DNA of 64,000 nt from Hydrogenovibrio kuenenii DSM 12350 (GTDB lineage: Bacteria; Pseudomonadota; Gammaproteobacteria; Thiomicrospirales; Thiomicrospiraceae): positions 682,001-746,000 of the forward strand of contig NZ_JAGP01000001.1 of assembly GCF_000526715.1 (NCBI RefSeq), in the 5' to 3' direction. Shown here piece by piece: positions 45,085 to 54,107 of the stretch. The notes beneath the pieces were generated by a model. The model saw nothing but the letters and a program-made list of their open reading frames with translations, was not told the origin of the DNA and did no database searches. Positions within the stretch are counted from its first letter, which is position 1; the number at the start of each line of letters is the position of its first letter. Made by a program: the position numbers and the translations under genes.

Positions 45085-45102
45085 AAAAGTCAGATGACTT
45101 TT
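45085..45102. promoter_or_regulatory. Palindrome directly upstream of the soxX ribosome site
   Basis: AAAAGTCA-GA-TGACTTTT has perfect eight-base arms and lies three bases upstream of the soxX AGGAGG. It could be an operator or an mRNA hairpin that affects translation or stability. Confidence 0.45.
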
Positions 45103-45137
45103 CTTATCATTCTTCCTATTTATTTGAATAGGTTTGT

Positions 45138-45152
45138 GAGCAGTTTCTGCTC
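45138..45152. promoter_or_regulatory. Stem-loop in the soxX leader
   Basis: GAGCAG-TTT-CTGCTC is a perfect 15-base inverted repeat about 70 bases upstream of the soxX start. Its function is unknown. Confidence 0.35.
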
Positions 45153-45196
45153 TTAGAGGCATAGGTTACTGATATATGACAGATACGCAAGTGTTT

Positions 45197-45213
45197 TATC
45201 GAAAATCTCGATA
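45197..45213. promoter_or_regulatory. Candidate operator upstream of soxX
   Basis: TATCGA-AAATC-TCGATA is a 17-base inverted repeat about 130 bases upstream of soxX and 42 bases beyond the bepA stop. The form suits a dimeric regulator; no regulator gene is adjacent. Confidence 0.35.
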
Positions 45214-45254
45214 GCAATATTTAATAGAGCTAAAAAAAAATTTATGCCTAGTTA

Positions 45255-46679
45255 TTATTTTAATTTTTGATTGGCTATTTTTTGCTCATAGGCAATTTGT
45301 TGTTCAAGTTGGATTAGTTTGTTGAAAAATAAGCTGTTTTGATTTTTTTCAAGGTGTTTTGCTTGTTTTAGCAAATAAAGTGCTTTGGCTGTATTGCCGA
45401 TGTTGTAGTTAGCCAATGCATTGTAGTAGTAAGAGTATTTGGGCTGTTGTTTTTGTGAGTAGAGCTTTGACAACTCAGAATACATTAGTTGTTGGTAGTG
45501 AAATTTAGGGGTCGCTTTTTTTAGTAAAGCAATTGCTTTATCAACTTTACTGTTTTGCACTAATGCAAGTGCATGTAAATAAGGGATGCTAAAGTCTGAT
45601 GGGTAGATAGCTGCTAAGTAGGTGAAGTCTTTATCGCTTTTATCTGGGTTTAGGTAGGCTTCAACTTGAGCAGATAATAAACGATAGAGTTTGTTGTTTG
45701 GGTATTGGCGCGTTGCCTCTTTGAGGCACTGAGGGTCGAACGAAGTTTTGTTCGCGGATGCTTTTTGTAAGGACTCTAGGTTTTTTAGATAGCATTTTTC
45801 ATTTTTATCGAGTTGCTTGTCTCCATAAAAGTCTTTGATTCCTAAAAGTACCTGCATACGAAGTTGAATTAGTTTTAATGACTTTTTATGGTAGGTTCTT
45901 GGCGCAATTTTAGACAGTTGATAAGCGCGCTCTTTCGCTTTTGCTAAGCGTTCCTCAGTGACAGGGTGGGTGAGTAAGATTTCTGGTGGTTTGTACTCAT
46001 TAAGTTGGGATTCTTTTTCCAGTCGTCCGAAAAAGTCAGACATTGCATAAGGGTTATATCCTGCTTTTTCTAAATACTTGATACCGAAATAATCGGCTTC
46101 ATTTTCGTGTATGCGCGAGTTTTTTAATTGTTGTTGGATATTTAGTCCCATGCCCCCCATGTAGGTTGCAATGCCTGCACTAAGATCTTGTGAGCCAACT
46201 AAAATTGCTGCAATAAGGGATGCAATGCTTGTGATACTAACGTTATCTTGGTATTCAAAGGTTCTCGATAAATGGCGTTGCGTAACATGAGCGATCTCAT
46301 GAGCCATAACGGAAGCCAGTTCATCCTCAGTTTTGGCGGCAAGAATTAAGCCTGTGTGAATACCTATGACACCGTTTGGTCCTGCAAAGGCATTAATTTC
46401 AGAGTCGTTAATAATATAAAAACTAAATTGTCTGGCTTGCCCTGTCTGGCTAGTGATTTTGTTTCCTATGTGTCGAACATAACTTAATGTTGTTGCATCA
46501 TAGAAAAGATCATACTGCTCATGTAAGGCGACAGAGAAGGCTCGGCCTAAAGATGTTTCTGTTTGTGAATCATAATCTTTGAGGTCAGGGGCACCTAAAT
46601 CCGGCAAATTGCTGCCGAAGACGAGAGCAGGTATGCTCAGGATTAGAGTGAAATAGGTGAAGAGTATGGTCTTTTTCAT
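45255..46679 (-). CDS. bepA: BepA-type periplasmic M48 metalloprotease with TPR-like C-terminus
   Basis: BepA is a periplasmic zinc protease and chaperone that helps outer-membrane protein assembly and LptD maturation. The 474-residue protein has a signal peptide (about 1-22), the zinc site HEIAH in SVMAHEIAHVTQRH, the third ligand in ENEADYFGIKYLEKAGYNP, and a second half of tetratricopeptide-like helices (from about 310). These match YfgC/BepA. BamB, its functional neighbour in outer-membrane assembly, is at the end of the window. It is transcribed toward the sox operon. Confidence 0.9.
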   Translation of the reverse strand: MKKTILFTYFTLILSIPALVFGSNLPDLGAPDLKDYDSQTETSLGRAFSVALHEQYDLFYDATTLSYVRHIGNKITSQTGQARQFSFYIINDSEINAFAGPNGVIGIHTGLILAAKTEDELASVMAHEIAHVTQRHLSRTFEYQDNVSITSIASLIAAILVGSQDLSAGIATYMGGMGLNIQQQLKNSRIHENEADYFGIKYLEKAGYNPYAMSDFFGRLEKESQLNEYKPPEILLTHPVTEERLAKAKERAYQLSKIAPRTYHKKSLKLIQLRMQVLLGIKDFYGDKQLDKNEKCYLKNLESLQKASANKTSFDPQCLKEATRQYPNNKLYRLLSAQVEAYLNPDKSDKDFTYLAAIYPSDFSIPYLHALALVQNSKVDKAIALLKKATPKFHYQQLMYSELSKLYSQKQQPKYSYYYNALANYNIGNTAKALYLLKQAKHLEKNQNSLFFNKLIQLEQQIAYEQKIANQKLK

Positions 46680-46723
46680 AAAATTCGGTTAGTCTTTAAC
46701 TAGACAATATTATAAGACGAAGC

Positions 46724-47059
46724 ATGAACAAACATTCATTAAAGAATGATGGATTTGAATGTTTTGATATAAATTTGTCATTTAAGCTTTATCAAACCTT
46801 AATTTTATTCGGTGTTACAGTTTTGCATAGTAACTATAAATTAGATGTATCTGGACTGGCATGCCCCATGCCAATCGTTAAGTTAAAGAAATTTTTGGCT
46901 GAGCATGTCAACGAGAGTCTTATAGTTGCGTTAAAGGCAACTGATAAGGGAACATTAAAAGATATTCCTGCATTTTGCCGCCTACAGCAAATTGATTGTT
47001 TGTATGAAGGGGAAGATCAGGGTATTTTTCAGTTTAAGTTAACAAGAATCTATAAATGA
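46724..47059 (+). CDS. tusA: TusA-family sulfur carrier
   Basis: TusA-like proteins carry sulfane sulfur on a conserved cysteine. The core YKLDVSGLACPMPIVKLKKFL has the CPxP motif (CPMP). The frame from the ATG at 46724 encodes 111 residues, about 33 more than usual at the N-terminus, and this extension looks unlike TusA. An in-frame TTG at 46823 would give a typical 78-residue protein, so the true start is uncertain. It overlaps the next gene in ATGA. A TusA-DsrE2 pair in a sulfur oxidiser suggests cytoplasmic sulfur transfer linked to thiosulfate oxidation. Confidence 0.85.
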   Translation: MNKHSLKNDGFECFDINLSFKLYQTLILFGVTVLHSNYKLDVSGLACPMPIVKLKKFLAEHVNESLIVALKATDKGTLKDIPAFCRLQQIDCLYEGEDQGIFQFKLTRIYK

Positions 47060-47577
47060 ATCAGGAATCATCGCAAGAGTTGGTGAGTATTATTCATACT
47101 AAAGGCACTTTGGACTGGGCGTATTCTACGTTAATTCTCGCAAGTACTGCTGCTGCTATGGGAAAACGTGTCGAAGTTTTCTGTTCGTTCTACGGAATGA
47201 AGTGTCTATATAAAGACATGTCTGAATTAAAAATCTCACCTTTAGCCAATCCGGCAATGATACTTAAGTCTCCAGTAGGGCCTAAATGGTTCCGCAAACT
47301 GGATTGGAATAAAGTCTTGCCGCAAATAGTTTGGGTGTTTCCAGGTATGCTTTATTTGGTTACCTATGCATTTAAAATGAAGATGAAACGACAAAACCAA
47401 CTGCCAATCGAAGAGTTAAGAGATTTGTGTTTGGAGTTGGGCGTTAAATTTACGGCATGCTCAATGGCTTTTGAAGTATTGGGGATTGATGAAAAGGACC
47501 TCATAGCTGAGGTTGAAATTGCAGGTGCAGCGACGTACTTTGCTGAAAGCCCATCTTCTCAGAGTCTTTTTATATAA
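47056..47577 (+). CDS. DsrE2-family sulfur-transfer protein
   Basis: The 173-residue protein fits the DsrE2 subgroup of the DsrE/DsrF/DsrH family. It has AYSTLILASTAAAMGKRVEVFCSFYGMKCL at the start, and LRDLCLELGVKFTACSMAFEVLGIDEKDLIAEVEIAGAATYF at the end, with the conserved cysteine of ACSM. A hydrophobic segment (IVWVFPGMLYLVTYAF) in the middle could anchor it to the membrane, as in some DsrE2 proteins. It is translationally coupled to tusA, its usual partner in sulfur oxidisers. Confidence 0.85.
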   Translation: MNQESSQELVSIIHTKGTLDWAYSTLILASTAAAMGKRVEVFCSFYGMKCLYKDMSELKISPLANPAMILKSPVGPKWFRKLDWNKVLPQIVWVFPGMLYLVTYAFKMKMKRQNQLPIEELRDLCLELGVKFTACSMAFEVLGIDEKDLIAEVEIAGAATYFAESPSSQSLFI

Positions 47578-47626
47578 CTAGACTGAGATATTGGGGTATT
47601 AAAACAAGTAAAAAGAGATAGGTTTA

Positions 47627-48511
47627 ATGTTATATAAAAAAATTACCAAAGCTATTTTACCTGTGGCAGGATTGGGTACACGTTTCTTACCTGCAACAAA
47701 GGCGATACCAAAAGAAATGTTGACGGTAGTTGATAAGCCTTTGATTCAGTATATCGTTCATGAAGCTGCTGAAGCGGGTATTACGGATATTGTTTTAGTA
47801 ACACACTCCAGTAAAAATGCCATAGAAAACCATTTTGACAAACACTATGAGCTGGAAGCAGAATTGCAGTTACGTGGCAAAGAAGAGCGTCTTATACCTA
47901 TAAAAGAAATTACCCCTGAAGGTGTGCGTATTGTAAGTGTTCGTCAGCCAGAAGCGTTAGGCTTAGGGCATGCCATACTTTGTGCGGAACCTGTTATTGC
48001 CAGTGATGAACCTTTTGCAGTTTTATTGCCTGATGTTCTGATGCACCATTCAAAGAAAGGCTGTTTGGCGCAAATGGTTGATTTTTATGAGAAGGTACAT
48101 ACAAGTGTTATTGCGCTTGAAGCAGTGCCTGAAGATCAGGTTGAGAAGTATGGTATCGCGGAGATTAATGGCGCGGATATGAGAATAGCCAGCCTGGTAG
48201 AAAAGCCTAAGAAAAAGGATGCGCCTTCTAATCTGTCGGTAGTGGGGCGATATATTTTTACTCCTCGTTTAATGCAACTTCTTAAAACAACAAAACCTGG
48301 AGCTGGTGGTGAAATTCAGCTGACGGATGCAATGGATCGCTTGCTAGATGAAGAAGTTATGTTTGGCTTTGAGTTTAAAAATGGTAAAAGCTATGACTGC
48401 GGCGATAAACAAGGTTTCTTGCAAGCCAATATTGAATATGCTTTAAGAGACCCAAAGCTTGGAGCCGACTTCAAAGCCTATTTGAAATCCTTGGATATCG
48501 AAAAAATTTAA
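47627..48511 (+). CDS. galU: GalU, UTP--glucose-1-phosphate uridylyltransferase
   Basis: GalU makes UDP-glucose from UTP and glucose-1-phosphate for envelope polysaccharides. The 294-residue protein has AILPVAGLGTRFLPATKAIPKEMLTVVDKPLIQY, LVTHSSKNAIENHFD, VRQPEALGLGHAIL, LPDVLM, ALEAVPEDQVEKYGIA and VEKPKK, all family features. It is followed by pgi and a UDP-glucose-dehydrogenase-like gene, giving a small nucleotide-sugar cluster. Confidence 0.97.
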   Translation: MLYKKITKAILPVAGLGTRFLPATKAIPKEMLTVVDKPLIQYIVHEAAEAGITDIVLVTHSSKNAIENHFDKHYELEAELQLRGKEERLIPIKEITPEGVRIVSVRQPEALGLGHAILCAEPVIASDEPFAVLLPDVLMHHSKKGCLAQMVDFYEKVHTSVIALEAVPEDQVEKYGIAEINGADMRIASLVEKPKKKDAPSNLSVVGRYIFTPRLMQLLKTTKPGAGGEIQLTDAMDRLLDEEVMFGFEFKNGKSYDCGDKQGFLQANIEYALRDPKLGADFKAYLKSLDIEKI

Positions 48512-48549
48512 AGACAGACAAATACTAGAATAAAAAGAGAAGGGGGCTT

Positions 48550-50184
48550 ATGACATTAGATGCTTCACCTGCCTGGCAGGCATTGCAAGTTCATTGTGAT
48601 TCAGGGCTTGGAACGATGGCTATGTCTCGGTTGTTTAAAGATGATGGTAACCGGACTGATAAGTTTTCCCATGAATTTGATGATATTTATATCGATTATT
48701 CCAAGAATCGAATTACTGAAGAGACATTATCTTTGCTTTTTGATTTGGCTGAGCAACAAGATTTATCTGGCTGGATACATAAATTGTTGTCTGGAGAAAA
48801 AGTCAATGATACAGAAGGTCGTCCGGCACTCCATACCGCATTAAGAGCGAATCATCAGTTTGTGACTGGATATGCAGAAGAAGTACAGGACAAAGTAGAT
48901 GAGCAGCTTGCTAATATGGCGGTTATTGTTGAAAAGATTCGTACTGGGCACTGGCGTGGGTTTAGCGGTAAAGCGATTACTGATGTGGTGAATATTGGTG
49001 TAGGTGGGTCCGATTTAGGGCCTTTGATGATTACGAATAGTTTACAAACGATCAAATCGCCAGTGAATTTGCATTTTATATCTTCTATCGATGGTTCACA
49101 GACCTCAAATCTATTGGGTAAGCTCAAACAAGAAACGACCTTGTTTATTTTAGCCTCTAAGTCCTTCACAACAATAGATACGTTGTCTAATGCTGAAACG
49201 GCCATAGATTGGCTGGAAGAAGTTATTGTAGATAAGCAAGAAATCTATTCTCAACACTTTATTGGTGTATCTACTAAGCCTGATATGATGACTGAATGGG
49301 GTATTCCGCCAGAAAATCAGCTGATTTTTTGGGATTGGGTTGGTGGTCGCTATTCCTTGTGGTCAGCTATTGGGCTGCCCATTGCATTGCAAATTGGCAT
49401 GGAAAAGTTTAGAGAACTGCTTGATGGCGCTCGAATTATGGATGAGCATTTTGGTACAGAACCTTATGAGCGAAACCTCCCTGTAATTTTGGGGTTGATA
49501 GATGTGTGGAATATCAACTTTCTTAATATTCAGAAAAAAGCGATTTTGCCTTATGACGCACGTCTGAAATATTTACCGTCTTATTTAGAGCAATTAGTGA
49601 TGGAAAGTAATGGTAAGTCCGTTAATCGTGATGGACAGCAGGTGGGCTATAAAACTTGCCCAGTGTTATGGGGAGAAGTTGGGCCAAATGCACAGCATGC
49701 TTTTTATCAATTGCTGCATCAAGGCACGCAAAAAGTGATGTGTGACTTTGTTGCGCTTAAAATCCGAGATGATTTTGATCCGAGTTCCCATAGTGATAAA
49801 AATGAAAGTTTGAAGGCTCAGCATGGGTTGGCTTTAGCAAATTGTTTTGCTCAATCACGAGTTTTGATGTTAGGGGATGATGCCATTCCTGATAGTTTAA
49901 AGTCTAGCTTTGATTCACCTTTTAAACACTATCCAGGCAACCAACCATCGAATACGATTTTGATGAAGGAAATATCACCAAAAACATTGGGAATGTTGAT
50001 TGCTCTTTATGAGCATAAAACCTTTGTGGAAGGCGTTATTTGGGAGATTAATTCGTTTGATCAGTGGGGGGTCGAACTAGGGAAGCTTATCGCAAAAGAA
50101 ACCCGTGCTGCACTCCAGGATACAAAGTTAGCAGAGCAATTTGATTCATCCACAAAAGGATTGATTGAGAAGGTGATGTCATGA
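48550..50184 (+). CDS. pgi: Pgi, glucose-6-phosphate isomerase
   Basis: Pgi interconverts glucose-6-phosphate and fructose-6-phosphate. The 544-residue protein has VNIGVGGSDLGPLM, FILASKSFTTIDTLSNA (phosphate-binding loop), GGRYSLWSAIGLP, MESNGKSVNRDG, LWGEVGPNAQHAFYQLLHQGT and EHKTFVEGVIWEINSFDQWGVELGK. Catalytic glutamate, histidine and lysine positions are present. Its stop overlaps the next start in ATGA. In an autotroph it would lead carbon from fructose-6-phosphate toward glucose sugars. Confidence 0.97.
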   Translation: MTLDASPAWQALQVHCDSGLGTMAMSRLFKDDGNRTDKFSHEFDDIYIDYSKNRITEETLSLLFDLAEQQDLSGWIHKLLSGEKVNDTEGRPALHTALRANHQFVTGYAEEVQDKVDEQLANMAVIVEKIRTGHWRGFSGKAITDVVNIGVGGSDLGPLMITNSLQTIKSPVNLHFISSIDGSQTSNLLGKLKQETTLFILASKSFTTIDTLSNAETAIDWLEEVIVDKQEIYSQHFIGVSTKPDMMTEWGIPPENQLIFWDWVGGRYSLWSAIGLPIALQIGMEKFRELLDGARIMDEHFGTEPYERNLPVILGLIDVWNINFLNIQKKAILPYDARLKYLPSYLEQLVMESNGKSVNRDGQQVGYKTCPVLWGEVGPNAQHAFYQLLHQGTQKVMCDFVALKIRDDFDPSSHSDKNESLKAQHGLALANCFAQSRVLMLGDDAIPDSLKSSFDSPFKHYPGNQPSNTILMKEISPKTLGMLIALYEHKTFVEGVIWEINSFDQWGVELGKLIAKETRAALQDTKLAEQFDSSTKGLIEKVMS

Positions 50185-51494
50185 AGATTTCGGTATTTGG
50201 TTGTGAGTTAACTGGTTTGGTGACATCAGCAGCTTTAGCGCAGACAGGAAATGAAGTAATGGCTTTACCCATTGGTGTTGTTAAAGTCGAAGATTTAAAG
50301 AAAGGTATTTTGCCAAGGGAAGAGCCTGGTTTAGAGACTTTGGTAAAGTCTCAGTACGACGAAGAGCGCTTGTTTTTTGAAGCGGATTGGTCACAAGGTG
50401 TTGCTTATGCAGAGGTGCTTTTTTTGAGCATGCCGTCTTGGAATATTGACCGTGCAGAAGATATTGTCAATTTGGTTGCAGATACTGCTGAGAAAGATTT
50501 GATTGTTGTTAACCAAAGTACCTTTCCGATTGGCACGGCGGATCGATTTAAGCAAACGATTAAAGATGGTTTTACGCGCCGAGGTGTGCAAGCAAAAGTT
50601 GCCGTTATCGCCATGCCTGAGTTTATGAGCGAAGGGTCGGCTATTAAAGATTTTACGCACCCTGACCGTGTAGTGTTAGGTGGGGACTGTGAGGAAGCAA
50701 TTGCAACCATAAGAGATGTTATGAGGCCTTTTAACTATGCGGTCGATCAGGTTAAGGTCATGTCAACTCGAGCGGCGGAATATACCAAGTATGCGGTAAA
50801 TGCGCTTTTGGCAACGCGTATGAGTTTGGTAAATGAATTAGCCAATAATGCTGAACACTTTGATATTGATATGGAGCAGGTGCGACAAGGTTTGGGGTCA
50901 GATGGACGTGTGGGGTTCAGCTACCTTTACCCTGGGTGTGGTTTTGGTGGTCCCAGTTTTGCCGAAGATGTGAAAACCTTGGTTAGTACTCTTGAGTCGA
51001 AAGGCTATGATGCCGACCTTTTAAAGACTGTTTTGACTAATAATGATTCTCAAAAAGAGGTTTTGTTTAGGAAGGCGTGGCGTTATTTCCATAATAATTT
51101 AAAAGGCAAAACTATCGCTGTATGGGGGCTTTCTTTTAAGCCGAATACGGCTACGGTTGATAATGCACCAAGCTTAAAAACTATCGAGGCACTTGTCGCG
51201 CAGGGTGCAAATGTCGTTGCCTATGACCCAAAGGCTAAGAGTGCATTTCAGCGTTACTGGGGAGAAAGTCGACCTGGGGTTTCCTATGTTGATGATATGT
51301 ATCAAGCCTTGGATGGGGCAGATGCATTAATGGTGTTGACGGAGTGGAAACATTTTTGGAATCCAGATTATGCTCGAATGAAAGAAATGATGGCTTTACC
51401 AGTTATTTTTGATGGGCGAAATATTTATGATTTAAATATAATGAAATCAAAAGGCTTTGAGTATTTTGGTGTCGGTCGCGGTAGTTTTATTTAG
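50181..51494 (+). CDS. UDP-glucose 6-dehydrogenase homologue lacking catalytic and NAD motifs
   Basis: The 437-residue protein has the three-domain form of nucleotide-sugar dehydrogenases: VNQSTFPIGTAD, MPEFMSEGSAIKDFTHPDRVVLGG, AAEYTKYAVNALLATRMSLVNELAN, and WGLSFKPNTATVDNAPSLKTIEAL are well kept. Yet the N-terminal GxGxxG is GCELTG, the second-strand acidic residue is missing (ALPIG), and the catalytic loop GFGGSCFPKD of active enzymes reads GFGGPSFAED, so the cysteine is gone. It may be a pseudoenzyme or have changed chemistry. It is coupled to pgi and close to galU. Confidence 0.8.
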   Translation: MKISVFGCELTGLVTSAALAQTGNEVMALPIGVVKVEDLKKGILPREEPGLETLVKSQYDEERLFFEADWSQGVAYAEVLFLSMPSWNIDRAEDIVNLVADTAEKDLIVVNQSTFPIGTADRFKQTIKDGFTRRGVQAKVAVIAMPEFMSEGSAIKDFTHPDRVVLGGDCEEAIATIRDVMRPFNYAVDQVKVMSTRAAEYTKYAVNALLATRMSLVNELANNAEHFDIDMEQVRQGLGSDGRVGFSYLYPGCGFGGPSFAEDVKTLVSTLESKGYDADLLKTVLTNNDSQKEVLFRKAWRYFHNNLKGKTIAVWGLSFKPNTATVDNAPSLKTIEALVAQGANVVAYDPKAKSAFQRYWGESRPGVSYVDDMYQALDGADALMVLTEWKHFWNPDYARMKEMMALPVIFDGRNIYDLNIMKSKGFEYFGVGRGSFI

Positions 51495-51521
51495 CTAAAT
51501 TATCCTTCAATGGATAAATAT

Positions 51522-51558
51522 CCACTATTTCTCTTTCATTTAATAAAGAAAATAGTGG
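51522..51558 (+). other. Hairpin after the dehydrogenase-like gene
   Basis: CCACTATTT pairs with AAATAGTGG across about 19 bases, with further pairing inside. There is no T run, so it may be a weak terminator or a stabilising 3' hairpin. A small TTATCC/GGATAA stem precedes it. Confidence 0.45.
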
Positions 51559-51628
51559 GTGCTTATCTTGTTCAATTACGGCTTTCTTTATAGAATGTCC
51601 TCCTACTACAAAATAAAAAGAATCCTAT

Positions 51629-52420
51629 ATGAAACCTTCGTTCGAAAAAGGCATCTATCTACTACCCAATCTCATGACGACCACAGCACTTTTTGCTGGA
51701 TTTTACGCTGTAATTGCAGGGATGAATGGTTATTTTGAGCAAGGAGCTATCGCCATTTTTGTAGCCATGATTTTTGATGGTTTAGATGGTCGGGTCGCAC
51801 GTATGACCAACTCCTGTAGTGCTTTTGGTGCTGAGTACGATAGTCTTGCAGATATGATTTCCTTTGGCTTGGCGCCTGCGTTATTGCTTTATCAATGGGC
51901 GCTTCATGACTTTGGTAAGCTCGGTTGGTTAATTGCTTTTGTCTATACGGTCGGTGCAGCTTTAAGGTTGGCAAGATTCAATACGCAGGTCGGTATTGCT
52001 GATAAACGCTATTTCCAAGGTTTGCCAAGTCCGGCTGCCGCTGCTTTACTGGCAGGTTTTGTTTGGATGGTGGAAACAAATCATATTCAAACGGGATTGG
52101 AATCATTCTTTGCCTTATTTTTGACCTTAGCGGTCGGTTTGATGATGGTTAGTAATGTACGTTTTAATTCTTTTAAAGAGTTAAATCTCAAGGGAAAAGT
52201 ACCCTTTGTTACGTTGTTGGTAATTGTTTTGGTCTTTGTGGTCATTACCTTAAAGCCAGCTGTCATTTTGTTTGGTGTGTTTTTTCTATACGCTCTTTCA
52301 GGTCCAGTTTTGACCTTAAGGCTGTTGCAGCAAAAACGCTCTGAAAGACGAAGCAAAAAACGTAAATTGGTAGGAAAAAACGAAACGGAAAATCCTTCAT
52401 CTGAGGTAGATGCTTCCTAA
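51629..52420 (+). CDS. pssA: PssA, CDP-diacylglycerol--serine O-phosphatidyltransferase
   Basis: PssA makes phosphatidylserine from CDP-diacylglycerol and serine, leading to phosphatidylethanolamine. The 263-residue membrane protein carries the CDP-alcohol phosphatidyltransferase motif DGLDGRVARMTNSCSAFGAEYDSLADMISFG, with the three catalytic aspartates. It has about seven membrane segments, and a basic C-terminal tail. It is the integral-membrane type found in many bacteria, not the soluble E. coli type. leuA follows 44 bases later; pssA beside ilv/leu genes is a recurring arrangement. Confidence 0.95.
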   Translation: MKPSFEKGIYLLPNLMTTTALFAGFYAVIAGMNGYFEQGAIAIFVAMIFDGLDGRVARMTNSCSAFGAEYDSLADMISFGLAPALLLYQWALHDFGKLGWLIAFVYTVGAALRLARFNTQVGIADKRYFQGLPSPAAAALLAGFVWMVETNHIQTGLESFFALFLTLAVGLMMVSNVRFNSFKELNLKGKVPFVTLLVIVLVFVVITLKPAVILFGVFFLYALSGPVLTLRLLQQKRSERRSKKRKLVGKNETENPSSEVDAS

Positions 52421-52464
52421 CCCAATTTTGATAAATTCAATCAGTTTAAATAGAAGAGAAAAGC

Positions 52465-54009
52465 ATGAAGCAACAGCTTGTTATTTTTGATACGACTTTG
52501 CGTGACGGGGAACAAAGCCCTGGCGCCTCAATGACAAAAGGTGAAAAAATTCGTATTGCCCGTCAACTTGAAAAGCTTAAGGTTGATGTGATTGAAGCAG
52601 GTTTTCCTGCAGCAAGCCAGGGAGATTTTGAGTCGGTTCAAGCCGTAGCTTCCGTTGTGAAAGATAGTACCGTTTGTGGGTTGGCACGTGCAGTTGAAAA
52701 TGATATTGCTCGCGCGGGAGAAGCTATTAAACTTGCAAATTCAGGGCGTATCCACACTTTTATTGCCACCTCGCCGATTCATATGGAAATGAAATTGCGT
52801 ATGTCGCCAGATGAAGTGGTTGAACGTGCGGTTTGGGCGGTAAAAAGAGCAAGAGATTTTACTGATAACGTAGAGTTTTCACCTGAAGATGCTGGGCGTT
52901 CGGATCTGGATTTTTTATGCCGAGTCATTGAAGCCGCAATTGATGCAGGTGCAACAACAATTAATATTCCCGATACTGTCGGCTATAACATTCCCGAGCA
53001 GTTTGGCGAATTGATTCATAACCTTCTGACTAAAATCCCTAATTCGGATAAAGCTATTTTCTCAGCCCATTGTCACAATGATTTAGGATTGGCTGTAGCA
53101 AACTCGTTGGCAGCAGTAAAAGCTGGCGCTAGACAGGTGGAATGTACCATTAATGGTTTAGGTGAACGAGCGGGAAATACAGCGCTTGAAGAAGTTGTGA
53201 TGGCGGTGCATACGCGTCAGGATACTTTTGCTGTGAATACCCGTATTAACACCAAAGAAATTCTGGCGACATCTCGTTTGGTTTCTGGGATTACTGGTTT
53301 TGCGGTTCAACCGAATAAAGCGATTGTGGGAGCAAATGCGTTTGCACATGAATCTGGAATTCATCAGGATGGTGTGCTGAAACACCGTGAAACCTATGAA
53401 ATTATGCGTGCGGAAGATGTGGGCTGGAGTACCAATAAAATGGTATTGGGTAAACACTCTGGTCGCAGTGCGTTCCGTAGTCGTTTGGAAGAGCTTGGTA
53501 TAGAGTTTGATACTGAGCAGGAATTGAATGAAGCGTTTGGTCGCTTTAAAGAGTTAGCTGATCTTAAACACGAAATTTATGATGAAGATTTGCAGGCATT
53601 GGTGACGGACAATAGTACGCAACGTTTGGAAAATGAAAGTTATCGTTTGGTTGCTTTGAATGCAGGGACAATGACTGGAGACGCGCCTCATGCAGAAGTT
53701 ACCTTGTGGATTGACGGTGTAGAAAAGACTGCACAAGCAAGTGGTGGCGGTGTTGTTGATGCGACCTTTAAAGCGATTGAGAAAATGGTGGATTCTGGTG
53801 CTAGCTTAGAACTTTATTCTGTCAGTAATGTGACGAACGGAACAGACTCTCTAGGCGAGACAACAGTGAGAATGGAAAAATCCGGTCGTATTGTGAACGG
53901 TCAAGGTTCTGACACAGATATTGTGACGGCTTCTGCCAAAGCTTATATTAATGCTTTGAATAAGCTTGAATCTAACCCGCAAAAATCCCACCCTCAAGCA
54001 TCTCTATAA
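52465..54009 (+). CDS. leuA: LeuA, 2-isopropylmalate synthase
   Basis: LeuA condenses acetyl-CoA with ketoisovalerate, the committed step to leucine. The 514-residue protein has an N-terminal TIM barrel with [45 protein letters not shown] and [14 protein letters not shown]. The C-terminal regulatory domain (about 390-510) normally binds leucine for feedback. Metal ligands (Asp in TTLRD, His in HCHND) are present. AGAGAA precedes the ATG. Confidence 0.98.
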   Translation: MKQQLVIFDTTLRDGEQSPGASMTKGEKIRIARQLEKLKVDVIEAGFPAASQGDFESVQAVASVVKDSTVCGLARAVENDIARAGEAIKLANSGRIHTFIATSPIHMEMKLRMSPDEVVERAVWAVKRARDFTDNVEFSPEDAGRSDLDFLCRVIEAAIDAGATTINIPDTVGYNIPEQFGELIHNLLTKIPNSDKAIFSAHCHNDLGLAVANSLAAVKAGARQVECTINGLGERAGNTALEEVVMAVHTRQDTFAVNTRINTKEILATSRLVSGITGFAVQPNKAIVGANAFAHESGIHQDGVLKHRETYEIMRAEDVGWSTNKMVLGKHSGRSAFRSRLEELGIEFDTEQELNEAFGRFKELADLKHEIYDEDLQALVTDNSTQRLENESYRLVALNAGTMTGDAPHAEVTLWIDGVEKTAQASGGGVVDATFKAIEKMVDSGASLELYSVSNVTNGTDSLGETTVRMEKSGRIVNGQGSDTDIVTASAKAYINALNKLESNPQKSHPQASL

Positions 54010-54107
54010 AGTGTTTTTTATGTTTTCTTGTATGGGAAGCAGTCAACTGATCCGACTTAAGCTGATAAATGACCTTAAAGTCGGACACATAGTGTATCGA
54101 GTAAGTT

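Noticed and set aside
54052-54084. Inverted repeat CCGACTT/AAGTCGG after leuA
   Set aside because: Seven-base arms with a 19-base loop and no T tail; it may be chance and I cannot support a terminator call.
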